Of a stretch of DNA of 64,000 nt, positions 1-13,029 are shown piece by piece. This stretch comes from Alviniconcha marisindica (taxonomy: Eukaryota > Mollusca > Gastropoda > Provannidae). Within the stretch, counting starts at the first letter, position 1. Each line of letters opens with the position of its first letter. The DNA lies in assembly GCA_018857735.1 (NCBI GenBank), contig JABMCL010000049.1, positions 1-64,000 of the forward strand. The letters run 5' to 3'. The notes under the pieces were generated by a model. It was not told the origin of the DNA. It saw nothing but the letters and a program-made list of their open reading frames with translations, and ran no database searches. Position numbers and translations under genes: made by a program.

Positions 1-1680
1 TTTATTTTATATTTTTTTTTTGGGTTTAAACCCTAAGTTTTTTTTGAAACCCCAAACTCAATTTGAGTGTGGGATCTCTCAAAAGAATTTGCCAGGGGGA
101 AAACTTTTGGGGATTCGGGTGTTCAATCAAATGCCCCGGCCAAGGAAAAAAAGTTTTCATTTAAAAAGTTAGTTGGATATATTTTTGCACCCGCAAAAAC
201 CCATTTGTAACCCAAAAACCCATATGGTGAAAAACTTTTTCATTAAAGCCGGAGGGGCTTGAAAAAAGGGGTTTCTATCTTCGGGGGTAAAGGCCAAAAG
301 TTTTTGTTTTTCGGTTCAAAACAAAAAAATAGGCCCTTTTCTATTAAAATTTCGGGACCCCCATTTTTTGGGGCCCAAATTTATTTGCGGCCGGGGTTCA
401 AAAGCTGGAGTGTCTTGGGGAAAAGGCCCGCTTTGCGGGTACCCGGTCAAGGCACAGTAAATTTTCAAATTTTCCCGGGTGATTTTTCCCCCGGGGAAAA
501 ATTTTCTCGGGTTTGGGTTTCCAAAATTTATTTTAGGGTGAGGGGGCTCATCATCAGCCAAAAATACCCTTTCCCGAAAATTCATTTTGCGATTTTTAAA
601 GGTTTAAAACCCCCCCCAATCTTTTTTCTATTTAGATTTTCAAAATCCTGAAACTCTTCCCAAATCCAAATTATTTTTTGGAGGGTTTAACATCATCCCA
701 AGCCCACTTGAAAGGTTTTTCCCTTCTTTGTTTACCCGGGGCCGGAGAAAGGGGAATAGGCTTGGGGGAACTGTGGCTGTTTGGGCTGCCACTCTTTGGG
801 CTATCCCGGGTTATCAAAAGGGCGGGGGTTCAATACTGGTTCCCCAATAAAGGGGGGAAAAATTGTGGAAAAAAACATTGCTTTTTTAATGAATTTTCCC
901 TTGTTTATTAATTTTTTTTGGGTCGGGGGGTCCAAGTGTTTTTTATTCTTAAAAACCTTTTTGTTATGGGGGGGTGGGGGTCCACATGTTAAGTTACAAA
1001 ATTAAGTGCAGTTGGTTTTTTAAACCCCTTTAAAAAAAGCAAAAACAAATATCCCCTGACTTTTAAAATTTTATTATATAACGGTTTCAGACCAAGTTAT
1101 GGCCCCCCATCCCCCCCCCCCCCCTCCCCCCCCCCCGGCCCCCAGCCCCCCCCCCCCCCCCCCCCCCCCCCCCAAAAAAACCCCTTTTTTAAAAAAAGGA
1201 GAAAAAAAACTAAGGAAAAAAGGAAAAAAACCCCCCCCCCCTACAATTATTTACTTTGAAAAAGGAAGGGGACTTTTTAACCCCCAAAATTCTTTCAAAA
1301 GGGGGGGGGTGGGGGGGGGGGGGGGGAGCCCGGAAGTGACAGATTTTCCTTTATTAATTAGGAAATATTGTTTTAAAAAAAAAGGTGGGAGTCAAACGGG
1401 GCCCATGGTTTTTCTATATTAAATGCATTTTGGTGTCTTCTTTTAACGCGGGGACACTGACCTTTATGTAACATAATGCACAATTAACCAATTTCCTTTG
1501 TCCCCCTGAAATTTTTTTCCCCTTATATTTATGTACCCCAAGAGATGTCAGGTTTCATTTCCAAAAAATTTAACTTTAAAAAAATTCACACTTTAAATTT
1601 TTTTCCCTCTAGGGCCCACATTTTTGCCCATTTTTTCAGGAAATGCCCCCTTTATGCGAAAGCTTTGTCACAGTAGAAAA
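1..1680. other. Low-quality, homopolymer-inflated sequence
   Basis: This stretch is unlike the rest of the window. Nearly every run of A, C, G or T is stretched (long C runs at 1109-1173, G runs near 1306-1326, many runs of 4-8), and the ORFs inside have no protein-like character. Normal composition resumes near 1680. It probably represents an unpolished contig end or consensus error. Real exons here could be unreadable. Confidence 0.7.
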
Positions 1681-1689
1681 ACTTTTCAG

Positions 1690-2342
1690 ATCATGGCAGT
1701 GCTGGCAGAACAATTCTTGCCTGTCCCTCTGCGGGCTGAACCTTGATCCCCCGTACCCTTCTCCTGGCTGTCACACGCTGCATTTCACGTCGTTATTGAT
1801 TGCTTTGATGTAGCGCTAGCATTATTATTGATGGCTTTCTGTAGCTCTAGGCTCTGCTCTCCAGCAGATAGGATTCTAAATGTATGACTGCAATTTGTTT
1901 CTCTTTTTTATAGCACATTTTTAAAATAGCCAACGCAGTGGTGTCCTGACAACGCTGTTTGGTTGTTACGTGGCTGGTGCCACATGAAACTGCTACCATC
2001 TCAGCACAAGTGCAGTATAAACCATACAGCCATGCACCAGTTTACAGAGTCACTTCATTTAAAGAGACATAGGTAGGGTGCACGTGTGTTTAGCTGTGAC
2101 CTGCCACTTGCACTTTTTACAGTATAACCGGGATCTTTCTTGCTGTTGCAGTAACACAGGGGTGGAACAGGTACCCCAAATAAGAGTCAGCAGAGAAAGT
2201 TGACCCTGGAGAAGAATATTCTCCCATTGGTCCTGTGGGGACTCGATCACGAGCTATCCCCACTTTGCTAAGATTAGATGTCCAGAGAGATCCTTCCATC
2301 CCCAGTATGACCAAGCAATGTTTGTTTTAATTCTCGCAGAAG

Positions 2343-2431
<89 letters not shown>

Positions 2432-2565
2432 AGTTTTGTTTGATGGAGGAAGGGTGTGTAGACACACATATGGATGGAAGTGATTTCTGATTAATGCAAT
2501 AGAAGGTGTGTGAAAGATACTAAATTATATAATTATAGCACCAGAAGACTTGCATACACTCACAC
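1690..2565 (-). mobile_element. tRNA-derived SINE (family A) within a longer dispersed unit
   Basis: The segment from about 1960 to 2275 matches other copies at 7790-8135 and 12563-12985 and the split copy at 49255-50760. It runs in reverse: the degenerate tRNA-like head is near 2240-2270 and the body (blocks such as GTGCACCAGTTTACA at its other end) lies to the left. Similarity to the 49-51 kb copy extends beyond the SINE on both sides, from about 1700 to 2565, so a larger unit of roughly 0.9 kb is shared. In this copy the unit is interrupted by the (TC)n tract at 2345-2426. Confidence 0.7.
2345..2426. repeat. (TC)n microsatellite
   Basis: About 41 uninterrupted TC dinucleotides. It lies where the related copy near 50.82 kb has ordinary sequence, so the tract expanded inside the dispersed unit. 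Confidence 0.98.
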
Positions 2566-2860
2566 ACACACACACATGTGGCATCACAGAACACACACCG
2601 GTGAGCTTCATGGATGTGTGTGACTTGTGCACATTACCAGCACTCATACTTCACACAAGAGTCAAAGACACTGTACCATGAGACTTCTGCAAACATGCAT
2701 AACAGATGCTGTTATTGCATTGTCAGCAATATAGCTTTTACAAATGAAACTTTTGAAACCATCAAAAATTTAAGCTTGACTGCTTGAACAATTGTGTCAT
2801 GAGCAACTGATTAAAAACCACCAACAAGAAGAACAAAACAACAACCTTATTATCATTATA

Positions 2861-3040
2861 CCAGGAGCTGTCGGTTTCCAAAGCAAAGAAAGAAAGAAAC
2901 CACAAACAACATTATTATCAGTATGCCAGGAGCTGTTGGTTTCCAAAGCAATGAAAGAAAGAAACCAAAAACAACATTATTATCAGTATGCCAGGAGCTG
3001 TCGGTTTCCAAAGCAAAGAAAGAAACCAAAAACACTTAAC
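2861..3040. repeat. 65-bp minisatellite, about 2.7 copies
   Basis: The block CCAGGAGCTGTCGGTTTCC recurs at 2861, 2926 and 2991, giving a 65-bp period. The third unit is shortened. The preceding 2566-2860 is unique AT-rich sequence with a short CA tract, and 3041-3330 is unique sequence with no recognisable gene. Confidence 0.9.
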
Positions 3041-3330
3041 TTGAAGTACTTTCTACAAGTTTCAACTTATCCAGCATCAACAGATAAGTCAGAAAGTGGA
3101 TAACTCGGTGAAAAAAAATCCCCAGCACATTCAACTTTAGCATATTCAACTGTATTTTCAACTTTGTGCAATGGTTGCCTGCACTTGCATTCTAGTTTGG
3201 TGATCTTGACCTACTTTCCAGGTCACATGGACATCGAGATATGTAGACTTGGTTGTATTACCATTCACTAACCTCTGACTCATCTGAGTTCAAACCATGT
3301 GTTGTTGTTACAGATATGGGCCAGATTATG

Positions 3331-3785
3331 CAGTTTGTAATGATTTCAATAACTGTGGCAGGTAAAGGGAAAGATTACGCAGTTCGTAATGATTTCAATA
3401 ACTGTGGCAGGTAAAGGGAAAGATCACGCAGTTCGTAATGATTTCAATAACTGTGGCAGATAAAGGGAAAGATTACGCAGTTCGTAATGATTTCAATAAC
3501 TGTGGCAGGTAAAGGGAAAGATTACGCAGTTCGTAATGATTTCAATAACTGTGGCAGGTAAAGGGAAAGATTACGCAGTTCGTAATGATTTCAATAACTG
3601 TGGCAGGTAAAGGGAAAGATTACGCAGTTCGTAATGATTTCAACAACTGTGGCAGGTAAAGGGAAAGATTACGCAGTTTGTAATGATTTCAATAACTGGC
3701 AGGTAAAGGGAAAGATCATGCAGTTTGTAATGATTTCAATAACTGGCAGGTAAAGGGAAAGATTACGCAGTTCGTAATGATTTCA
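3331..3785. repeat. 49-bp minisatellite, about 9 copies
   Basis: Units begin CAGTTYGTAATGATTTC at 3331, 3380, 3429, 3478 and onwards, a 49-bp period. Later units lose a few bases. Most units contain GGCAG followed by GTAAAG, which resembles a 5' splice donor. Confidence 0.95.
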
Positions 3786-4105
3786 GTTCAGTTTCAGCAG
3801 CCAGAGTTTCCCGCTGTGCCGAACTGACTCACTTCACAGCAGGTCACTGCTGTAGCTTCAGCAGCCAGTTTCCCGCTGTGCCGAACTGACTCACTTCACA
3901 GCAGGTCACTGCTGTAGCTTCAGCAGCCAGTTTCCCGCTGTGCCGAACTGACTCACTTCACAGCAGGTCACTGCTGTAGCTTCAGCAGCTGTGCCGAACT
4001 GACTCACTTCACAGCAGGTCACTGCTGTAGCTTCAGCAGCTGTGCCGAACTGACTCACTTCACAGCAGGTCGCTGCTGTAGTTCAGCTTCAGCAGCAGCA
4101 GCCTC
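3786..4105. repeat. 62-bp minisatellite, about 5 copies
   Basis: The block GTGCCGAACTGACTCACTTC repeats with a 62-bp period in the first three units and a shorter one afterwards, through loss of the TTTCCCG segment. It begins exactly where the 49-bp array ends, so two unrelated arrays abut. Confidence 0.95.
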
Positions 4106-4659
4106 CACCCAAAAGCAGTGTGAAGTTCTGGAAAAAAAAGACTTCCGTATTAAGAAATTCTTCTTCTCATGTACTCAGGCTGGTCAGTTATAATGAAAGT
4201 GTCATTTTTTTTTTTTTTTAGTGTATCCAAAGTTAGTGATTTACGAGTTGTTGGTTTTTGTTCTTTCTGTCAAATGCATGGGGGAGGGGAGGGGGTAGTC
4301 TCAAACCACTCATCACATGTTGGGTCAGAAAAGGTGGTGATACAGTGCACTATAAGTATTAAATTGATAATAAATCAACATGTACTGTGTTTGTTAAAGG
4401 TGAATATGAACTTTTCTTTGCAAAATCTTCAAAATGTTTATGCATGGATACATGACATAAACATATGTGAAGGAAGGTCAAAACTGTGTCGTACTAAGAC
4501 ACAAACACATGAGTCAGTGACAAAAGGTCATACCAAAAAAAAAAGGGACAATGCACTCAGAATTTCAACTCAGAAATTTAACTACAATTTCTGAATTTTA
4601 TGAAAGAACAAATAATTACTTCCCCAAAACAAAACAAAATGACATAGAAAAGATATCTC
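4106..4659. other. Unique sequence between arrays, no gene seen
   Basis: AT-rich sequence with short ORFs of low complexity. I see no splice-flanked protein-like segment, RNA gene or transposon terminus. Confidence 0.5.
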
Positions 4660-5216
4660 AGACCACCACTGTGTATCAGACCTCCCAGCCACCACTGTAT
4701 CAAACCTCCCAGCCACCACTGTGTATCAGACCTCCCAGCCACCACTGTATCAAACCTCCCAGCCACCACTGTGTATCAAACCTCCCAGCCACCATATCAA
4801 ACCTCCCAGCCACCCAAACTGTATCAAACCTCCCAGCCACCATATCAAACCTCCCAGCCACCACTGTGTATCAAACCTCCCAGCCACCGCTGTGTACCAA
4901 ACCTCCGAGCCACTGCTGTGTATCAAACCTCCCAGCCACTGCTGTGTATCAAACCTCCCAGCCACCACTGTGTATCAAACTTCCCAGCCACCACTGTGTA
5001 TCAAACCTCCCAGCCACCACTGTGTATCAAACCTCCCAGCCACCACTGTATCAAACCTCCCAGCCACCATATCAAACTTCCCAGCCACCATATCAAACCT
5101 CCCAGCCACCATATCAAACCTCCCAGCCACCACTGTGTATCGTATCAAACCTCCCAGCCACCATATCAAACCTCCCAGCTACCATATCAAACCTCCCAGC
5201 CACCACTGTGTATCAA
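4660..5216. repeat. 18-27-bp minisatellite, about 25 copies
   Basis: The core is ATCAAACCTCCCAGCCACC, followed by a variable ACTGTGT spacer. Unit lengths are mostly multiples of three and lack stop codons in the forward frames. That creates overlapping ORFs of 150-233 codons with QTSQPP-like repeats in several frames at once, so they are not evidence of a gene. Confidence 0.95.
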
Positions 5217-5576
5217 AACATAGTGAACTGTTTATACACTAGCTGTATGTAGTCTTTGTCTTGTGTTTTCCTTAAAGTGACATTCAGATGGCACAAGAAA
5301 ACCAAAGGGACAGCTGTAAGTGTTTGAATGTCTGTGGAAATAATGTGTTCATACGTGTGTGGACATAATGTGTTCATGTGTTTGGAGATACTGTGTTCAT
5401 ATGTTTTGGCAGAATGTTTTCATGTGTAGAGATATTGTGTTCATATGTTTTGACAGAATGTTTTCATGTATATATGGATATGTAATGTGTTCATGTGTGT
5501 GCATGTCATATGGATGTCATACAGTAAAATAATTTTGTTGCATAGTAAATAATGATAATATTGGACATTTTTGTGG
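5217..5576. repeat. Degenerate TGTGTTCATATG-type repeat in AT-rich sequence
   Basis: From about 5338 to 5510 the phrase GTGTTCATRTGT recurs at irregular 25-40-base spacing with substitutions. It looks like an old or decayed minisatellite. The rest of the interval is unique and shows no gene. Confidence 0.6.
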
Positions 5577-6315
5577 TACATTATTCCTAGCCAGATGTAA
5601 GGCACTCTGCACTGTACAACAGTACATTATTCCTAGCCAGACATAAGGCACACTGCACTGTACAACAGTACATTATTCCTAGCCAGACATAAGGCACTCT
5701 GCACTGTACAACAGTACATTATTCCTAGCCAGACATAAGGCACACTGCACTGTACAACAGTACATTATTCCTAGCCAGACATAAGGCACTCTGTACTGTA
5801 CAACAGTACATTATTCCTAGCCAGACAAGGCACTGCACTGTATAACTACATTATTCCTAGCCAGACATAAAGCACTCTGCACTGTACAACAGTACATTAT
5901 TCCTAGCCAGACATAAGGCACTCTGCACTGTACAACAGTACATTATTCCTAGCCAGACAAGGCACTGCACTGTACAACTACATTATTCCTAGCCAGAAAA
6001 GGCACTGCACTGTACAACAGTACATTATTCCTAGCCAGACATAAAGCACTCTGCACTGTACAACAGTACATTATTCCTAGCCAGACATAAGGCACTCTGC
6101 ACTGTACAACAGTACATTATTCCTAGCCAGACATAAGGCACCCTGCACTGTACAACAGTACATTATTCCTAGCCAGACATAAGGCACACTGCACTGTACA
6201 ACAGTACATTATTCCTAGCCAGACATAAGGCACACTGCACTGTACAACAGTACATTATACCTAGCCAGACATAAGGCACACTGCACTGTACAACAGTACT
6301 TTATTCCTAGCCAAA
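5577..6315. repeat. 46-bp minisatellite, about 16 copies
   Basis: Units contain TTATTCCTAGCCAGACATAA followed by GGCACTCTGCACTGTACAACAG, with a 46-bp period (for example 5581 to 5627). Some units have internal deletions. The short reverse-strand ORFs here are by-products. Confidence 0.97.
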
Positions 6316-6990
6316 CATAAGACACTCTGTACACAAATATCAACAAGAAAAATGAAATACATACAATGGACATAATTAGAAGAGTTAGAAAGTGTCCAGC
6401 CCCAGGACAGCAAAGCCACACAAAGAAGAGACATTTCAGTAAATAAACACATTTATCAGCAGCTCTCGCCTCAGCACACATGTAATACTGTTTGTCAATG
6501 CATCATGCTGCACTTCTAAAAATAGCATAGTAGCTTTTTCTGTATATTTGCACACATGGGGGGGGGGGGGGGGGGGGGGTAATTACAATGTGAAGTTTTT
6601 AAGGTTTGCCTGAAAAAAGATGCAGATAGTGAGTGAAAAACATCATATGGCACTGACCTACAGTTTGAGGCCCATGAAAGAAAAAGATAATGTGAAGAAA
6701 AAAATGTGAAAGGATGACTGCTAGCATTCTAGAGCAAGGTGCAAACATGTAAAGCCTTCCAAAGAATGCTAATTTAATGGCAGTACAAAACAGATAAAAT
6801 AATACTTTATTGTCTTGTAATAGGAAATTTGCTTTGAAACACCATCAATGTAACGTGCAAAATAAAATTCAAATTACGCATAATTCAATATGAGACATAC
6901 ATAGAAAAAATAAATAAAACATTTTACAATTATAGAATTACATTTTTTTTTTTAAATAACAACAGAAATAACACACAATAGATCATATGG
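6316..6990. other. AT-rich unique sequence with a poly-G run
   Basis: It contains a poly-G tract near 6558-6580 and otherwise AT-rich sequence. I see no exon, RNA gene or transposon end. Confidence 0.5.
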
Positions 6991-6993
6991 CAT

Positions 6994-7033
<40 letters not shown>

Positions 7034-7095
7034 ACATTCATACATATACTCAGCTGCAACTGGCCACACTTTTCTGCAGCTTCACACGCCCGCAT

Positions 7096-7140
<45 letters not shown>

Positions 7141-7315
7141 ACAAAAGAGAGTGCGCTCTATGCCTGCATACACATACATGCCCACACACCCTTGTGCATA
7201 CACACACATATATACACACATGCACAGCTGCAACTGGCCACACCTTTCTGTGATGACACGCACACACACAAAAACAACAACAGCAACACACTCATGCACA
7301 CATGTGTACACAATT
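6991..7315. repeat. Compound (CA)n microsatellite region
   Basis: Two long CA tracts (about 6995-7031 and 7097-7139) and shorter CA-rich stretches to 7300. The phrase AGCTGCAACTGGCCACAC occurs at both 7051 and 7226, so a block of about 175 bp containing CA tracts was duplicated. Cys/Val-rich ORFs here are artefacts of the tract. Confidence 0.9.
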
Positions 7316-7789
7316 TAAAATGGCGTGACAGGCAGTTGCTCTGGCTGTGTTTTGTTGGGGTAGAACACTGACACTACATGGGCTGGTTTAATTCTTTGAT
7401 TGAGAGTGCATTGAAGGAGTACTTGTAACAATTGAGTTTGCACTTTGTGATTCTGTAACATTTACCTGAGGGAAGTAGTTGATAAAAAAAGATTTTTGTT
7501 TTTGTGAAAGGTACGCAGAAGGTGTTTTTATGTCAAAAATGGAGTTAAGTTGTCTGGATGGTTAGAAGACAGTCAAGAGTTCAGAGGGTCAGACCGGGTA
7601 AGTTTCAGTGAAAGAATTGTTGGTTTTGTGCTGGATTCTTGAGGTGATTGGTAAACAGTGACATTTCTGAAGGAGGGGTTTGATATGTTCATGCTTACCA
7701 GCATTGAAGACTAAAATGGAAGCACTTCCAAAAGAATCCTGTATACACTAATGATAGTGTATATATGTGTGTGTCATTGGTTCTGGTTC

Positions 7790-8135
7790 ATTATTCGGTT
7801 GTTATATGGCTGGTGCCACATGAAACTGCTGCCATTTCAGCACACATTCTGTGTACACCATACAGCTGTGCACCAGTTTACAATGTAACTTAATTCGAAG
7901 CCACATAGGTAGGGTGCATGTGTGTTTAGGTGTAACCTGCTACCTGCATTTTTGGCAGAATGACTGGGATCTTTCACTTGCTACTGTGATAACATGCGGG
8001 TGCAATGGATATCAAAATTAGAGTCAGCATAGAAATTTTACCCCGAATAAGAAAATTCTCACACCATTCCTGGGGCTTGAACTGATGACCTTTCAGTAAT
8101 CAGTCTGGTGCTTGACCACTGAGCTGTCCCTGCTC
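7790..8135 (-). mobile_element. tRNA-derived SINE, family A, reverse copy
   Basis: It carries the same blocks as the other family A copies (GTGCACCAGTTTACA, CATAGGTAGGGTGCATGTGT, GACTGGGATCTTTCACTTG). It ends in a reversed tRNA-like head near 8055-8130, where the complement of GGGACAGCTCAGTGGTCAAG supplies the A-box region. The sequence between 7316 and 7790 is unique and shows no exon. Confidence 0.75.
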
Positions 8136-8159
8136 CCAGTCCACAAGTACTTTGCAGAC

Positions 8160-9835
<1,676 letters not shown>

Positions 9836-9959
9836 TGACCGTTCCTTTTTACTTTGCCTTTCAGTTTCAAAGCCTGTCACATGGGGTGCCGTGTAGAGGC
9901 AGATAGCTAGACAGGCAGCTAATAAAAGATGGCTTGCCCGAGGCCTCCTAGTGCCCTAC

Positions 9960-10215
9960 CCACGTTGGCGCCTTTAACAGCGGTAACACTGAAGGGACTA
10001 ACCCTTCCAAAATTTGTGTTTGATGTTTGTGTATGTGTGTTTTGTTTGAAGTTTATGTAGGGATTGGTTTTGTGGGTTGACTTGAGAAAGGGTTTACATG
10101 GGAGAAGAGTTTTGAAATGTGCATTTGCTTATGACGGAGTTTGATTGTCCTGATGTGACCCTGTGTGGTTGACAGGACGCTACAATCCAGTTACTGGCTA
10201 GCCCTTGGCCAGGGT
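9960..10215 (+). repeat. Dispersed repeat, family D, copy 1
   Basis: It shares blocks with 13030-13910 and 26795-27120: GAAGGGACTAACCCTTCC, GGGATTGGTTTTGTGG, TTGACTTGAGAAAGGGTTTA, ATTTGCTTATGACGGAGTTTG, and a final CAGTTACT. All three copies lie in or just after ABHD18 in the same orientation. There is no tRNA-like head or clear TIR, so the class is unknown. Confidence 0.75.
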
Positions 10216-10563
10216 CAGTAACTTGTTTCATACTGGTTTGTTTGTAGCAAGATGTTTCCGCTGTGTTCTTGTCCACGTGCTTAACACTAGTTCACCAGAT
10301 GTGGTGCTGATGACCTGTTGTTGGGTTGTTTGCTGCTTGCCATATACCCAGCAAGTCAGCTGTTTGTGGAGCATGTACACCAAATGGCAGAAAATCAAAC
10401 TGCTGCTGAATAGCATGGGGAAAAGTGTGAGATCAGTATGATGGTAATCTGCGTGCAGGCAAGTGCAGTGGAATAGTGTAACTGAATTCACACAGAAAAG
10501 AGGCTAAGGGATGGTTGGGGCTTTCATGAAACTGAGAGTCCAGATGTTTTGCACATTTGATGA

Positions 10564-10812
<249 letters not shown>

Positions 10813-10813
10813 T

Positions 10814-11470
10814 GAGGTGTTCCATGTGGTATGGCTGTGTCCACAAAGAGCAAAAGGTGAGGTGTTCCATGTGGTATGGCTGTGTCCACAAAGAGCAAAA
10901 GGTGAGGTGTTCCATATGGTATGGATGTGTCCACAAAGAGCAAACAGTGAGGTGTTCCATATGGTATGGATGTGTCCACAAAGAGCAAAAGGTGAGGTGT
11001 TCCATATGGTATGGCTGTGTCCACAAAGAGCAAACAGTGAGGTGTTCCATATGGTATGGCAGTGTCCACAAAGAGCAAACAGTGAGGTGTTCCATATGGT
11101 ATGGATGTGTTCACAAAGAGCAAAAGGTGAGGTGTTCCATATGGTATGGATGTGTCCACAAAGAGCAAACAGTGAGGTGTTCCATATGGTATGGATGTGT
11201 CCACAAAGAGCAAACAGTGAGGTGTTCCATATGGTATGGATGTGTCCACAAAGAGCAAACAGTGAGGTGTTCCATATGGTATGGATGTGTTCACAAAGAG
11301 CAAAAGGTGAGATGTTCCAAATGGTATGGATGTGTTCACAAAGAGCAAAAGGTGAGGTGTTCCATATGGTATGGATGTGTCCACAAAGAGCAAACAGTGA
11401 GGTGTTCCATATGGTATGGATGTGTCCACAAAGAGCAAAAGGTGAGGTGTTCCATGTGCTATGGGTGTGC
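10814..11470. repeat. 45-bp minisatellite, about 14.6 copies, in ABHD18 intron
   Basis: Units GAGGTGTTCCATATGGTATG then GATGTGTCCACAAAGAGCAA, with exact 45-bp spacing (10814, 10859 and onwards). A few sites alternate, such as AAAGG or AACAG at the unit end. Because 45 is a multiple of three, four overlapping ORFs of 225-292 codons stay open on both strands. About half the units contain AAAG|GTGAGG, a near-consensus splice donor. Confidence 0.98.
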
Positions 11471-11489
11471 TCAAAAAAGCATAACATGA

Positions 11490-11600
11490 TTAGTTATGTG
11501 ATGGTGGAACATAAAATATTAGTTATGTGATGGCGGAACATAAAATATTAGTTATGTGATGGCGGAACATAAAATATTAGTTATGTGATTGCTGAACATT
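11490..11600. repeat. 29-bp repeat, about 4 copies
   Basis: TTAGTTATGTGATGGYGGAA repeats with a 29-bp period at 11490, 11519 and 11548, and a diverged copy follows. It starts right after the 45-bp array. 11601-12045 is unique AT-rich sequence with no exon. Confidence 0.9.
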
Positions 11601-12045
11601 AGCTTCACTAAATTTAACTCTGTGTGAGCCTATGGGTGGTATGTGCACATGAGTGTCTGCAAGCGTATTTGTCAGGATGGCACGCACACAGACGTACAAT
11701 CACAGGGCGTACAAGTGTGAATCAAGCAAACAAATGCAAGTGAATTTCATATTTGTATTCAGAATAAAAGCAACATGATTGTTGGCATAAAACAGCTTAC
11801 ATATGCACAGGTTCTTTTCGCTGAACATAGAATAATTACACAAGTACAACTGCTGTGTACAATTATAGCGTTTAAAATAATGTTTTAAGTTTTGTCTCTG
11901 GAAAAAGTGGGCAGCAATTCTAGGCATAAAAACACTATTTAACAACCCTGTACCCGCAAACCTGCTAGGTCCTGGAAGGTCCAAAGATGTCCTGCGATGC
12001 TCAAAATTATTCTAAGTCCTGTGAGGTCAAGAGTATTTATTCTAT

Positions 12046-12190
12046 GTGATGATAATTATAGTATTTATAAAGTGCAAAATCTTGTCTGTAGAGTCTTTTC
12101 TAAGTACACATGTGCACATGTGCGCGATCACACACACACACACACACAGGCACCCACACGCATGAGCGTACTGACTATATGAAGCTTAAT
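12046..12190. mobile_element. Short dispersed element, partner of 40006-40140
   Basis: The phrase AGTATTTATAAAGTGCAAAA followed by TCTTGTCTGT occurs here and at about 40019. In both places a CA-rich core follows and then AAGCTTAATTTAC. Read in reverse, the left end (GCACTTTATAAATACT) resembles the GCGCTATATAAA tails of invertebrate SINEs. It lies within older diffuse repeats carrying the phrase TATTCTAAGTCCTG (11985-12340). Confidence 0.6.
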
Positions 12191-12562
12191 TTACTAGTTA
12201 AATCCTAGGTCCAAAGATATTCTGTCCTGGGATGTCCGAGAATATATTCTGAGTTCTGGAGAGGTCAGAAATAATCTTAGTTTTTAAAGCACTCTCTAAA
12301 CCCCAGCCAGAAATATTCTAAGTCCTGACTGCTGAGAAAATTGAGCAGAGTTCCGTACAGGGATAGCCATTATGCAGTTATATAATGCAGCTGCTTCGTA
12401 TATTGTGCCATTTTCCTTATTTCTCCAAACACATTACATAAGAAATACAGCAGTAGTTGAAAAGGTTTCATGTTTTAATTTAATTTTTATTGCATCGGGA
12501 AAGCGGCACCGTCTTTGGTCCAGTTTTCAGGAGAATGACCCTTTTGCCATTGTGCATTAACA

Positions 12563-12985
12563 GGGATAGCTTAGCGGTTAGACCACCGCACTCGTGATTG
12601 AAAACTTGCGGGTTCGAGTCCCTGCAGGAGCAGTGGGAGAATTTTCTTCTCCAGGGTCAACTTTCTGTGCTGACTCTGATTTCGGCATCCATTCCACCCC
12701 AGTGTTACTGCAGTAGCACATAAAAGATCCCAGTCATTCTGCTAAAAGTGCAGATGGCAGGTTACAGCTAAACACACATGAACCTTGCATGTATGGTTTT
12801 GCACGAAGTGTCATGATGCATGGTTGTTGGTGCACACAGAACACGCCAAGACGGCAGCAGTTTCACGAGGCATCAGCCATGTGGTGGATATTTAAAAAAA
12901 AAGTTTTTAATGGGCTATAAAAAGCTAATCACTGGTGTAGAATCACATGCGAGCACAGTGAGTCTGCTCGAGAGTGGGGAATGGC
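12563..12985 (+). mobile_element. tRNA-derived SINE, family A, forward copy
   Basis: The head at 12563-12632 is tRNA-like: A-box region GATAGCTTAGCGGTTAGA and B box GGTTCGAGTCC at 12611-12621, a perfect match to the RNA polymerase III box B consensus. The body (CAACTTTCTGTGCTGACTCT and onwards) matches the reversed copies elsewhere. The tail includes GGCGCTATATAATAAAA, a common SINE-type 3' end. It is a retroposon in an ABHD18 intron rather than a functional tRNA gene: no matching acceptor-stem arms are evident. Confidence 0.85.
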
Positions 12986-13029
12986 GCTATATAATAAAAA
13001 ACAAACAAGCAACAAATCAACAAACTTTT

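Noticed and set aside
3331..3785. CRISPR-like direct repeats
   Set aside because: Units are contiguous tandem repeats without unique spacers, in a eukaryotic setting. The same applies to all other arrays here.
4551..5252. Proline-rich QTSQPP repeat protein
   Set aside because: The same repeat is open in three forward frames and has no upstream gene structure.
6952..7318. Cys/Val- and His/Thr-rich ORFs
   Set aside because: Translation of CA/TG microsatellites.
12563..12632. tRNA gene
   Set aside because: Good A and B boxes, but the sequence continues into a repeated SINE body and no clear acceptor stem was found.
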